Below, piece by piece: positions 8,393-17,588 of a stretch of 64,000 bases of DNA. Made by a program: the position numbers and the translations under genes. The notes under the pieces were generated by a model. That model was given only the letters and a program-made list of their open reading frames with translations, made no database searches and was not told where the DNA came from. Where the stretch lies: contig NZ_QJJZ01000012.1 of NCBI RefSeq assembly GCF_003201775.1, positions 62,001 to 126,000 of the forward strand. Direction: 5' to 3'. Every line of letters starts with the position of its first letter. Positions within the stretch are counted from its first letter, which is position 1. The stretch is from Arenibacter sp. ARW7G5Y1. GTDB lineage: Bacteria; Bacteroidota; Bacteroidia; Flavobacteriales; Flavobacteriaceae.

Positions 8393-11005
8393 ATGACCAA
8401 GCAATCCAAAAACAACTATTACAATATACTTCCCTTTCTCCTAATACTGACACTGTGCCTAAACCTAAAATCTGCCGCCCAACAACCTGTTAAGATCTTT
8501 ATACTGGCCGGACAATCGAATATGCAGGGCCACGGAGAGATGGAAAAAGGGGAAAAAGGGAACTTAAAATGGGTAATTGAAAACGACAAAAAGGGCGATT
8601 ACCAACGCCTGGTGGACGAAAATGGAAAATGGTCGGAACGGGATGATGTGTTTATACATACCTGGGATAAATTCGATATAGTTAAAAGTGGGAAATTAAG
8701 TGCTGGATACGGTGCCTTTAATACAACTATAGGGCCAGAACTTGGCTTTGGCCATGTTGTGGGAGACCATTACAAAAATAAGGTTCTCCTCATAAAAACG
8801 TCTTGGGGAGGTAAGAGCCTTGCCGTTGATTTTCGACCTCCCTCTGCGGTGGGCGAATCGGGATACAAGCGTATTCCCTCCCAACCCAAGGATACCGGGT
8901 ACTATTATGTTCAAATGCTATCTACCATCCACAATGTACTTGACAATTTACATCAATATGTCCCCGATTATCAAGGAGAAGGTTATGAACTTGCCGGTTT
9001 TGGCTGGCATCAGGGTTGGAACGATCGGGTTACCAAGACTGCAAACAAATATTACGAAGAGAATTTAGTCCATTTCATAAAGGATATACGGAAAGATTTG
9101 GGAACTCCTACGCTTCCATTTGTAATTGCCACCACAGGCATGAAAGGATGGGCCGACAAAGATCCTAGGGCAATTTCCCTTTTGAATGCACAATTGGCCA
9201 TGACCAATTATCCTGAATTTAAGGATAATGTATCTGTTGTTGATACTAGGGATTTTTATATAGATATCGAAGATTCCCCATCAAAACAATTTTATCACTG
9301 GAATAGAAATGCAAAATCTTACCTTCTTATAGGAGAAGGGTTGGGAAAGGCCATGTTGGATCTAAAGAAAAAACAAACAGCCAACAACATACTTCAGGAT
9401 ACTAGAAATGTTGCCAGCTATGATAGCAAATATCTAACTCCGATCCCTCCCATGGGCTGGAATAGTTGGAATGCCTTTGAAAAGGATATCGATGAACAAA
9501 AAATAAAGGAAATAGCCGACATCATGGTAAGTTCCGGAATGCGCGATGCAGGTTATAAATATTTAGTTCTGGACGATGCCTGGATGGCCTCTGAAAGAAA
9601 CGAAAAGGGACAATTGGTTGCCGATTCCATAAAGTTTCCTGGAGGCATGAAGGCCATTGGAGACTACATACACAGCAAAGGTCTTAAGTTCGGTATTTAC
9701 GAATGTAGGGGCGATCTAACCTGTCAAAACCTACCTGGCAGCTTTCAACACGAACAAACGGATATGGATTCCTTTGCGGCTTGGGGCGTGGATTACATTA
9801 AATTGGATGCCTGTTTCGCTAGAAAAAATGGAAGGTTATCTACGGAAGATTTGGACGTTTACCACAAGGCGATCCTTAAAACAGGAAGGCCAATGGTTTT
9901 GAGTATTTCCGATTTTGGAAGTGGTGCCTGGGCCTGGGGTGGTAAAAATTATGGTCAACTTTGGCGCACCTCCATGGACATCTATCCAAGAATACAATCC
10001 GTCTACCGTTGTGCGGAAACCTCTGGAGGTAACGGAGCCATTCACCCAGCATTTAAAGGATTATGGCAATTCGCTGGACCGGATAGCTGGAACGACCCGG
10101 ATATGCTTCAGGTAGGCAATTTAAAAAGCACTATAGAAGATAAGGCCCATTTTAGTCTGTGGTGTATTTTGGCTGCCCCCATAATGGCCGGAAATGATTT
10201 ACGATCCATGTCCGACGAGGTTAAAAACATCCTTATGGCACCTGAAGTAATCGCCATCAACCAAGATTCCAGGGCTCATCAAGGGTTCAAAGTGTATGAC
10301 AAGGACAGCCTTGAAATATACAACAAGCCTTTATCCGATGGAACTACTGCCGTATTAATGCTCAATAAAGGTGAAAAAAAATCGGACATCACCCTACAAT
10401 GGAATCAAATAGGACTAAGCGGCCCACAGAATGTGAGGGATCTTTGGCTAGAAAAGGATCTTGGCACATTTGATGGTTCCTTTACCGCAAAAAACCTTGG
10501 AAAACACGAACATCTTTTACTTAAAATAGGGCGTATTGGAAGCGCCCCTGTTCCCGGCCCAACGCCCGTACCGGAAGAAAAATACACTGTTACCCAAAAG
10601 GGAACCACCTACCTCAGTGATATTTACTATATGCTTAAAAAAGGAAATACACCTAGAGAGGACAGAACCTACCACGGTAAACCGATCAAGATAAGCGGAA
10701 GGAAATACAAAAAAGGACTGGGTATGAAAAGCAATTCGGAGGTTATGTACCGACTTAATGGCAAAGCCGATCGTTTTCAGGCGATAGTCTCCCTAGACAA
10801 AAATTCCCCAAAAGGGGCCACTGGCAGGTTTCAAATTATGGTGGAAGAAAAGTTTGGTGGCCGCATCATTTTTGATAGCGGAAATATCAAAAAAGGAAAA
10901 GTCCAAATCGACATAGACGTAAGTGGCCTTGACTTTATTCTCCTGGATTTCTCTGGAAAAAAAGTATTTGGCAATTGGGGCGATGCAAAAGTATTATCCC
11001 ATTAA
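8393..11005 (+). CDS. Esterase (SASA-type) / GH27 alpha-galactosidase / NPCBM fusion
   Basis: 870 residues with an N-terminal signal (to about residue 30). Residues 32-325 are a SASA/DUF303-type esterase domain with LAGQSNMQG (Ser42). Residues 348-735 are a GH27 domain: PMGWNSWNAF, LVLDDAW, YIKLDAC with nucleophile Asp472, WRTSMDI with the likely acid/base Asp529 (aligned by eye to human alpha-galactosidase A), and SWNDPDML. After a proline-rich linker, residues 755-870 form an NPCBM/CBM51-like domain with GRKYKKGLGMKSNSE. GH27 enzymes remove terminal alpha-D-galactose or alpha-GalNAc; with the esterase it could deacylate and trim the same chain end. It follows the triple esterase by 24 bases. 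Domain identities are solid; linkage specificity is not. Confidence 0.9.
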   Translation: MTKQSKNNYYNILPFLLILTLCLNLKSAAQQPVKIFILAGQSNMQGHGEMEKGEKGNLKWVIENDKKGDYQRLVDENGKWSERDDVFIHTWDKFDIVKSGKLSAGYGAFNTTIGPELGFGHVVGDHYKNKVLLIKTSWGGKSLAVDFRPPSAVGESGYKRIPSQPKDTGYYYVQMLSTIHNVLDNLHQYVPDYQGEGYELAGFGWHQGWNDRVTKTANKYYEENLVHFIKDIRKDLGTPTLPFVIATTGMKGWADKDPRAISLLNAQLAMTNYPEFKDNVSVVDTRDFYIDIEDSPSKQFYHWNRNAKSYLLIGEGLGKAMLDLKKKQTANNILQDTRNVASYDSKYLTPIPPMGWNSWNAFEKDIDEQKIKEIADIMVSSGMRDAGYKYLVLDDAWMASERNEKGQLVADSIKFPGGMKAIGDYIHSKGLKFGIYECRGDLTCQNLPGSFQHEQTDMDSFAAWGVDYIKLDACFARKNGRLSTEDLDVYHKAILKTGRPMVLSISDFGSGAWAWGGKNYGQLWRTSMDIYPRIQSVYRCAETSGGNGAIHPAFKGLWQFAGPDSWNDPDMLQVGNLKSTIEDKAHFSLWCILAAPIMAGNDLRSMSDEVKNILMAPEVIAINQDSRAHQGFKVYDKDSLEIYNKPLSDGTTAVLMLNKGEKKSDITLQWNQIGLSGPQNVRDLWLEKDLGTFDGSFTAKNLGKHEHLLLKIGRIGSAPVPGPTPVPEEKYTVTQKGTTYLSDIYYMLKKGNTPREDRTYHGKPIKISGRKYKKGLGMKSNSEVMYRLNGKADRFQAIVSLDKNSPKGATGRFQIMVEEKFGGRIIFDSGNIKKGKVQIDIDVSGLDFILLDFSGKKVFGNWGDAKVLSH

Positions 11006-11085
11006 ACATTTAAAAACATTCATATCTTGTTACTATACCTTTCAACGAGGAAATTAAAAACCAAAACTATCGTAAAAAATATATT

Positions 11086-13635
11086 ATGACCAATAACATC
11101 CTAAAATCGAAAATCAAGGACCATCGTTACAATCTGATCCTAATGATTGCCATCCTAGCCGGTTGTCAGATAGCATTGTTTGGCCTTCACAACACCACGG
11201 ACCAAAACAACAATTACACTGGGGAACTGGCTACAACGTATTTCAGTGATTTCGAAAACAATCCCCAACTGTATGAGAAGGCATCTTTACCCTTGAGTTC
11301 CAAGGATTTTGATAATGCCTTATGGATTACGGATAACCGCAGTCTGCCAAAAAAGGATTCGCTTTTCTATCTGGATCACCCCGCTCCCATTTTTAGAAAG
11401 GAGTTTAAAGCCCAAGGCAAAATTAAAAAAGCTACCCTTTATATAACTTCTGCAGGTTACTATAAAGGAAGTATAAATGGCGAACCCATTGGTAAAAACG
11501 TGTTGGATCCTGCTTGGACGGACTATAGCAAAAGAACGTATTACACAGAATATGATATCACTTCCCAGATCAAAAAAGGAAACAATAGTCTTGGTGTCAG
11601 TTTGGGCAATGGTTTCTACAATCCTCTTCCTTTAAGAAAATGGGGTAGAAGAAATTTAAGGAAAGACCTTAGTGTGGGCAAACCAACTTTTATCGCCAAT
11701 CTTGTATTGCAGTATCAGAACGGTGATAGCCAAAGTATTATCACCGACAGCTCATGGAAATTTTCCTATGGGCCTATTATCAGGAACAGTGTTTATTTGG
11801 GAACTGTGTATGACGCCAGACAGGAAATAAAAGGTTGGCAACTCCCTGGCTTTAAAGACTCCTCTTGGAAACCTGCCATTGTAGGCAATAGCCCAGGTGG
11901 GGACCTACAAAAAGCTTTTTTTCCCCCTGTCCAAGTGACCAGGACCATAACCCCCGTCGCTGTTACTTCCCCTGAAAATGGAGTTTACCTAGTGGACATG
12001 GGCGTAAATTTCACAGGCACCTATAAGATTAAACTATCTGGAAAAGTAGGCGATACCATCACTTTTAGGTTTGGAGAGCGCATTTATGATGATGGCAGCC
12101 TAAACCCAATGACTACGGTAATCGGTCAAATAAAAAGGAAAGGTGTTGGTGGACCGGGAGCTCCGGAAATTGCTTGGCAAACGGACACCTATGTTATTGG
12201 GAAGGATGGCTCAGCCTGGTTTGAACCGGCATTCACCTACCATGTTTATAGATATATGGAAATTAAGGGGCTCCATAAAGCTCCTCAAATTGCGGACGTT
12301 CAAGGGCTGGCAATACATACCAATGTTGAAGACGCCGGGGACTTTACCAGTTCTTCCGAACTATTCAATAATATTCAAGAGATTACAGAAAGAACCTTCT
12401 TGTCCAATTTGGTCAGTGTACAATCAGATTGTGCTGCACGGGAGAAATTTGGTTACGGTGGCGATTTAAACGCCACCAGTGAATCCTATATCAACAATTA
12501 TGATATGCAAGGTATTTACCGCAAAACGGTCTACGACTGGGTAGACGCCATGAAAGATTCAACTTTTGTGGACACGGCCCCTTTTGCAGGCGTAGAATAT
12601 TGCGGTATTAGCTGGGAGTCTGCCTATCTTACTACACAGTATTACCTATACCTTTATTATAATGACACCGAATTTGTAAAGGAATTATATGACAAGAATG
12701 TACAATGGATGGAAAAAGTAGCCAAAATCCATCCAGAGGGAATGGTGAACAATGGCCTTAGCGACCATGAATCCCTAGCACCTGTCCCTGTGCAATTAAC
12801 TGGAACTTCGCATTATCTCCAATGTGCCGAAATAATGGAAACATTTTCCAAGGTGATGGGCAACAAATACAATGAAGACCGATACCACAGTCTGGCAAAA
12901 AAACTTCGTGGCCTTATAAAGTCCGAATTCTGGGACAAACCTGTAAATAGGAAGATAAACCGTCAGACCCTTTTTTCCACTTTGTTATATCACAACATTG
13001 TACCTGAAAAAGAACTTGGTGCTGCCAAGGACTCCTTACAAAAAGCTTTGTACAATGGCCCCAATGGTCATCTTAATACTGGGATTTTTGGCACTAAATA
13101 CGCCCTTGAGACCATTTCCAAATATATTTCACCAGAAGAAGTCTTCAAGGTGGTGAACAGTACGGAATTTCCTGGTTGGGGCTTTATGATAGATAACGGA
13201 GCCACTACCATTTGGGAGACCTGGAAGGAGAGTGATGGTGTCTTCTCCAACAACCACCCTATGTTCGGATCTATTACCGAATGGTTTTATCGGTGGCTTG
13301 GGGGCATACAACCTGACCCTGCAAATCCGGGATTCAAAAAATTCATCCTATCTCCCACCACCCCTGATGGCCTGGAATATGTGAATACCCAATATGAGTC
13401 ACCCTTTGGCACCATAGTATCCAATTGGAAAAAGGAATCGCTGGATAGCTACCGTTATGATATGACCATTCCCCAAAACAGCATTGGTATGGTTCATTTA
13501 AAAGAGGTTTCATCCAAAAAAATAAGGATTACCAAAAATGGGGTATCGCTTAAAAACAGCAGCATAAAAAATCTGGAAACAGGAGAATTTGAACTAGAAG
13601 CAGGTGTTTACTCCATTGTTGTATCACAAAAATAA
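11086..13635 (+). CDS. GH78 alpha-L-rhamnosidase, lipoprotein
   Basis: 849 residues with a lipoprotein signal (AILAGC, Cys27). The N-terminal beta domains include the rhamnosidase pattern GYYKGSINGEPIG, LDPAWTDYSKRTYYTEYDIT and LGNGFYN (residues 124-180). The catalytic (alpha/alpha)6 barrel contains DCAAREKFGYGGD (Asp448, Glu453, Asp460), equivalent to the DCPQRE..GWTGD motif of GH78 and housing the general acid. GWGFMIDNGATTIWETW carries the probable base Glu710. It should release non-reducing-end alpha-L-rhamnose from oligosaccharides at the cell surface or in the periplasm. An 80-base gap precedes it in the plus-strand run. This is the strongest evidence in the window that the target glycan contains rhamnose. 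Confidence 0.93.
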   Translation: MTNNILKSKIKDHRYNLILMIAILAGCQIALFGLHNTTDQNNNYTGELATTYFSDFENNPQLYEKASLPLSSKDFDNALWITDNRSLPKKDSLFYLDHPAPIFRKEFKAQGKIKKATLYITSAGYYKGSINGEPIGKNVLDPAWTDYSKRTYYTEYDITSQIKKGNNSLGVSLGNGFYNPLPLRKWGRRNLRKDLSVGKPTFIANLVLQYQNGDSQSIITDSSWKFSYGPIIRNSVYLGTVYDARQEIKGWQLPGFKDSSWKPAIVGNSPGGDLQKAFFPPVQVTRTITPVAVTSPENGVYLVDMGVNFTGTYKIKLSGKVGDTITFRFGERIYDDGSLNPMTTVIGQIKRKGVGGPGAPEIAWQTDTYVIGKDGSAWFEPAFTYHVYRYMEIKGLHKAPQIADVQGLAIHTNVEDAGDFTSSSELFNNIQEITERTFLSNLVSVQSDCAAREKFGYGGDLNATSESYINNYDMQGIYRKTVYDWVDAMKDSTFVDTAPFAGVEYCGISWESAYLTTQYYLYLYYNDTEFVKELYDKNVQWMEKVAKIHPEGMVNNGLSDHESLAPVPVQLTGTSHYLQCAEIMETFSKVMGNKYNEDRYHSLAKKLRGLIKSEFWDKPVNRKINRQTLFSTLLYHNIVPEKELGAAKDSLQKALYNGPNGHLNTGIFGTKYALETISKYISPEEVFKVVNSTEFPGWGFMIDNGATTIWETWKESDGVFSNNHPMFGSITEWFYRWLGGIQPDPANPGFKKFILSPTTPDGLEYVNTQYESPFGTIVSNWKKESLDSYRYDMTIPQNSIGMVHLKEVSSKKIRITKNGVSLKNSSIKNLETGEFELEAGVYSIVVSQK

Positions 13636-13720
13636 TAACCATAATGTGCTATCGCTTTAATGTTTAGGTCAAAGCACCTTGGCCCGTATTAAATTGACAG
13701 ACAAAACACCTATAATCCAC

Positions 13721-16123
13721 ATGAAATTGTACACTACTGCAATTAAAAAGCAAATTGTAAACTGTTTATTACTCTTGCCATTTTGGACCATGATGGCCCA
13801 AAACAATATTTCTGCGGGGGCAGATGAGCGCACCCCTTCCAGAGCACAATATTTTAGTTGGATCAATAATACCAATGAAGGTGCCACAGCGGAACATACC
13901 AAGATCAATCTGGAATTTTTTGGTTGGCTTAAAGAAGATTATGGGATGCAATTGGATATTTACGCCTTGGATGCCGGGGCCATAGATGGCAAGAATTTTT
14001 ATGGCAGTATTTATTCAGATCGATTTAAGAGGCAATTTCCCAATGGCTTTGACCCTATTTACGAACAAGCTAAATCCTTGGATATACGCTTAGGGGTCTG
14101 GGGCGGACCAGATGGGTTTGGAGATACGCCAGAGGAAGAAAAGGCACGAATAGACCAAATGGTAAAATTGTGCAAGGATTATGATTTTGCTCTTTTTAAG
14201 TTCGATGCAGTCTGTGGTCCCCTACGCCCTGAAAAAGAAGATGCCTTTATTAAGTTAATGCAACAGGCTCGCGAACACAGCCCAGACTTAATCCTATTAA
14301 ACCACCGTCTAGGCTTGGATAAGGCCAAACCTTACGCCACTACCTTTCTATGGGGAGGCAATGAAACCTACATAGACGTTCATATGGCGAATACCATGAC
14401 TGCTCCACACCATAGAGCACAAGCTATGTCCAGAGGGCTTGTTCCCAATTTACAGCGACTAACGGAAGACCATGGTGTTTGTATATCATCCTGTTTGGAT
14501 TATTGGGAGGATGATTTAATACTACAATCCTTCAATAGAAGTCTAATTCTTTCACCAGAAATTTATGGAAACCCATGGCTTTTGAATGACGATGAGTTCT
14601 CTAAATTGGCCCAAATCTACAACCTTCATAAGAAATACAGGGACATTCTTGTTGATGGAAAAATACTTGGTGATTCCTATGGGCCCAATGCCGTTGCTAG
14701 GGGGGATGGTAAAACCCAAATAGTAAGCCTTAGAAATTTAAATTGGGAACCGGCAACCTATTCCATGACCCTAAATGAAGAGATAGGTCTTAAGGCCGAA
14801 GGGGATATAACCCTTCTTCAATTACATCCTACCGAAAAATTGATCGGCACCTTTTCCAAAGGCGAAACCATTCCTGTTGAAGTAGTCCCTTTTAGATCGG
14901 CCTTGATCTTGGCAACCACAGAAGAATACCAGGACCCCATTATTACCGGGGCCCACTTTACAACGATAAGAAATATATCCGATGCGCCTATTGAAATGGA
15001 AGTATTGGGAATGCCAGGAACCACCACCAGCATTGGGCTATTAAACCAGGACCAATATTCTTCCGTTGAAATTAACGGTAAAAATGCAGATCGCATACTG
15101 AAAGGTAAAAAACTGAAACTCCATTTTCCCGGGGAAGAATTAAAACAAAACTTTCACCGCCCACTAAATCCGTTTGAAGAGGTTCCTATTCCTGAAGATA
15201 TTGAATCCCTATACGAAGCCACGGTTTTTGCTGCGGACAACAATGCACTGGAAGTAAGGTCCTTGCAACGGTCTGGAGAAACCAACTTCCCGGCAGTAAA
15301 AGCGGCCCGTGATGCATTTTTTAATCAAGAAGCCTTTGTTAATAGAGGTATTTGGGACAAGAATTTATTCGATGGCAATTTGGAAACCGGATTTTGGCCA
15401 CAAAAAAAATATCGATTGGACACCCGTATTGAGGGAGGCACTTTACGCTTGGATCTTGGAAAAATCACCCATTTGGACAAACTTATAATCACTGTTCCCA
15501 ACGAATTTGCCCTACAGCCTATACTTGTTGGAGAAGGCAATTTTGTTGAAATCTCTACGGATTTGGTACACTGGGAAGAGCTCACTTACTTGGCTGGAAA
15601 GCAATCGGAAATAAGCATAGGAAAGAAAGTGCGTTATCTAAGGTTTAAAAATTTCCCTCAACAAATTGTAGAGATTGAAGGTGTGGCCAACGGACAAAAA
15701 TTGGATAGAAGTTTATGGAGGGCCTCCAATCTCTTTGCACATTCAAGTATGAAAAAAGCGAAAAAAGTATGGAAGTCCAAAATAGTACTGCACCAAATAG
15801 CCGAGGGTAGTTATCTCTCCGTAGCCCTAAATGGAAAACATGGCATTGAAGGAGCCTATGCCGCGGCGAAAATGGGCAATAAATATATAGGATCTCCTGA
15901 TAGGGCTTCATCCTACCCTGCCAATAATTGGGAATTTATGACCTCCCGTCGAGACAAGAACTATACCTATTTTATCCCCTTGGACAAAAGTATGGAAGGA
16001 AAGGAAATAGAAGTTTTTGTAATGGGATATGATATGGACAACCTGGATTTTGATCCGGAATTGTACATCACTGCCTACCCACATCCTTGGAAAAAAATAA
16101 AACTCACCCTTAATAAAAAGTAG
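13721..16123 (+). CDS. GH-D-clan-like glycosidase with discoidin-type C-terminal domain
   Basis: The frame is open from a TTG at 13679, but the ATG at 13721 begins a normal signal peptide (MKLYTTAIKKQ to TMMAQ), giving 800 residues. The N-terminal half reads as a TIM barrel related to GH27/GH36/GH31-type enzymes: LDIYALDAG, IRLGVWGGPDGFGDTPEEE, then ALFKFDAVCG with Asp162 in the usual nucleophile position. LNHRLGLD, WGGNETYIDVHM, SSCLDYWEDDLILQ and LSPEIYGNPW follow. A beta-sandwich (about 350-420) resembles the usual C-terminal domain. The stretch around residues 535-660 (NLFDGNLETGFW, RLDLGK, VEISTDLVHWEEL, VRYLRFKNFP) is F5/8-type-C-like. I cannot assign a named GH family. It is 85 bases after the rhamnosidase and 10 bases before the acetylesterase-like gene. 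Confidence 0.8.
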   Translation: MKLYTTAIKKQIVNCLLLLPFWTMMAQNNISAGADERTPSRAQYFSWINNTNEGATAEHTKINLEFFGWLKEDYGMQLDIYALDAGAIDGKNFYGSIYSDRFKRQFPNGFDPIYEQAKSLDIRLGVWGGPDGFGDTPEEEKARIDQMVKLCKDYDFALFKFDAVCGPLRPEKEDAFIKLMQQAREHSPDLILLNHRLGLDKAKPYATTFLWGGNETYIDVHMANTMTAPHHRAQAMSRGLVPNLQRLTEDHGVCISSCLDYWEDDLILQSFNRSLILSPEIYGNPWLLNDDEFSKLAQIYNLHKKYRDILVDGKILGDSYGPNAVARGDGKTQIVSLRNLNWEPATYSMTLNEEIGLKAEGDITLLQLHPTEKLIGTFSKGETIPVEVVPFRSALILATTEEYQDPIITGAHFTTIRNISDAPIEMEVLGMPGTTTSIGLLNQDQYSSVEINGKNADRILKGKKLKLHFPGEELKQNFHRPLNPFEEVPIPEDIESLYEATVFAADNNALEVRSLQRSGETNFPAVKAARDAFFNQEAFVNRGIWDKNLFDGNLETGFWPQKKYRLDTRIEGGTLRLDLGKITHLDKLIITVPNEFALQPILVGEGNFVEISTDLVHWEELTYLAGKQSEISIGKKVRYLRFKNFPQQIVEIEGVANGQKLDRSLWRASNLFAHSSMKKAKKVWKSKIVLHQIAEGSYLSVALNGKHGIEGAYAAAKMGNKYIGSPDRASSYPANNWEFMTSRRDKNYTYFIPLDKSMEGKEIEVFVMGYDMDNLDFDPELYITAYPHPWKKIKLTLNKK

Positions 16124-16133
16124 CCCCCTACCT

Positions 16134-17555
16134 ATGTTCTTAAAAACAGCTTTATACCATACACTGATCCTTTGTCTTCTGGGGCTGCCCCAACTCGCCA
16201 AAGCAGAAGTAAAACTACCAGCAATTTTTGGTGACAATATGGTACTGCAACAACAAACGGATGCCGCTATTTGGGGAACAGCTTTGGCCAATAAGACGGT
16301 AGAGGTTAGCACCTCTTGGAATAACAGAACCTATTCCACCAAAACCGACAGTACAGGAAAATGGAGGTTAAAGGTCCATACCCCCATTGCAGGAGGCCCC
16401 TATGATATTACCATAACCGATGGCACTCCCTTGAAGCTCTCAGATGTCCTTATTGGGGAAGTATGGGTGTGTTCTGGTCAATCCAACATGGCCATGACCT
16501 TTAAAGGATTCCTAAACCAGCCGGTATTGGATGCAAACAAAACAGTTGCCCTATCCTCCAATAATTCCATTCGTCTTTTTACGGTCAAAAGAAAGGCCAG
16601 CCTTTTAAAATTGGAGGATTTATCCGGGGAATGGCTAAAGAGCAATCCTGAAAACGTTTCTAATTTTAGCGCTACCGCCTATCATTTTGGTAAAATGCTA
16701 CAGGAAATACTACAAGTTCCCGTAGGCCTCATATGTTCTAGTTGGGGAGGAACACGGATTGAGCCATGGATAAGTAAGGATGGGTTGGAGGAATTTGAGT
16801 GGGTTCCGGAACCAGCAGTGGATAAAAAAGGCAAGGTAACACATAGAATACCAACCTCCCTGTTCAATGGAATGATAAACCCATTGGCCGGTTATGGCAT
16901 TAAGGGCGTCATCTGGTATCAGGGAGAATCCAATAAGGCGGAATACAAGGAATACGAAAAACTACTGCCTGGTTTAATAAACAATTGGCGCGCTGAATGG
17001 GACATTGGTGATTTTCCCTTTTACTATGCCCAAATTGCACCTTATAATTACAATATACCAGGACTAAATTCCGCCTTGCTAAGAGAGGCCCAACTAAAAG
17101 CTTCCACTGCTGTAGAGAACACAGGAATGATCAGTTTAATGGATATAGGGGAAGAGAAGTACATTCACCCTGCCAATAAACAAATTGGAGGGGAACGTTT
17201 TGCTTATTTGGCCTTGGCCAAGACTTATAACATAAAGGGAATAGCTTATTCCGGTCCCGTTTTAAAAGAAATGAAAATAGACGGCCCCATGGTTAAACTG
17301 AGTTTTGACCATGCCATTAATGGCCTAACTACCTTTGGCAAAAAATTGACCCATTTTAAGATAGCCGGAAAAGATAAGCGCTTCTACCCTGCCCACGCTA
17401 CCATTAATTGGCAGGGCATTACCCTGTTTTCGGCCTTTGTGCCCAACCCTGTGGCTGTTAGATATGCTTTTGACGACTTTGTGGTAGGGGAACTCTATAA
17501 CAATGCAGGCTTGCCAGCCTCTTCCTTTAGAACCGATGATTGGGAGGTGAAGTAG
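16134..17555 (+). CDS. Sialate O-acetylesterase-like carbohydrate esterase
   Basis: 473 residues with an N-terminal signal (ending LAKAE). The beginning VKLPAIFGDNMVLQQ and the following beta-sandwich are typical of bacterial sialate-9-O-acetylesterase relatives. The SASA catalytic domain has WVCSGQSNMAM (Ser117), SSWGGTRIEPW and GVIWYQGESN, and a later IHPANK that supplies a candidate catalytic His. The name of the family reflects its first member; here it more likely removes O-acetyl groups from an algal glycan, as many Bacteroidota PULs carry such proteins without sialidases. Its start is 10 bases after the preceding stop and 33 bases before the next start, which supports co-transcription. 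Confidence 0.9.
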   Translation: MFLKTALYHTLILCLLGLPQLAKAEVKLPAIFGDNMVLQQQTDAAIWGTALANKTVEVSTSWNNRTYSTKTDSTGKWRLKVHTPIAGGPYDITITDGTPLKLSDVLIGEVWVCSGQSNMAMTFKGFLNQPVLDANKTVALSSNNSIRLFTVKRKASLLKLEDLSGEWLKSNPENVSNFSATAYHFGKMLQEILQVPVGLICSSWGGTRIEPWISKDGLEEFEWVPEPAVDKKGKVTHRIPTSLFNGMINPLAGYGIKGVIWYQGESNKAEYKEYEKLLPGLINNWRAEWDIGDFPFYYAQIAPYNYNIPGLNSALLREAQLKASTAVENTGMISLMDIGEEKYIHPANKQIGGERFAYLALAKTYNIKGIAYSGPVLKEMKIDGPMVKLSFDHAINGLTTFGKKLTHFKIAGKDKRFYPAHATINWQGITLFSAFVPNPVAVRYAFDDFVVGELYNNAGLPASSFRTDDWEVK

Positions 17556-17588
17556 CCAGATTTAACCCTTCCCGTAAACCTATTGATT

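Noticed and set aside
13679..13720. TTG start for the GH-D-like gene
   Set aside because: The ATG at 13721 begins a normal signal peptide; the upstream codons look like untranslated sequence.
16134..17555. Sialic acid catabolism
   Set aside because: No sialidase, NanA or NanE-like gene is present; the acetylesterase-like name reflects family history only.
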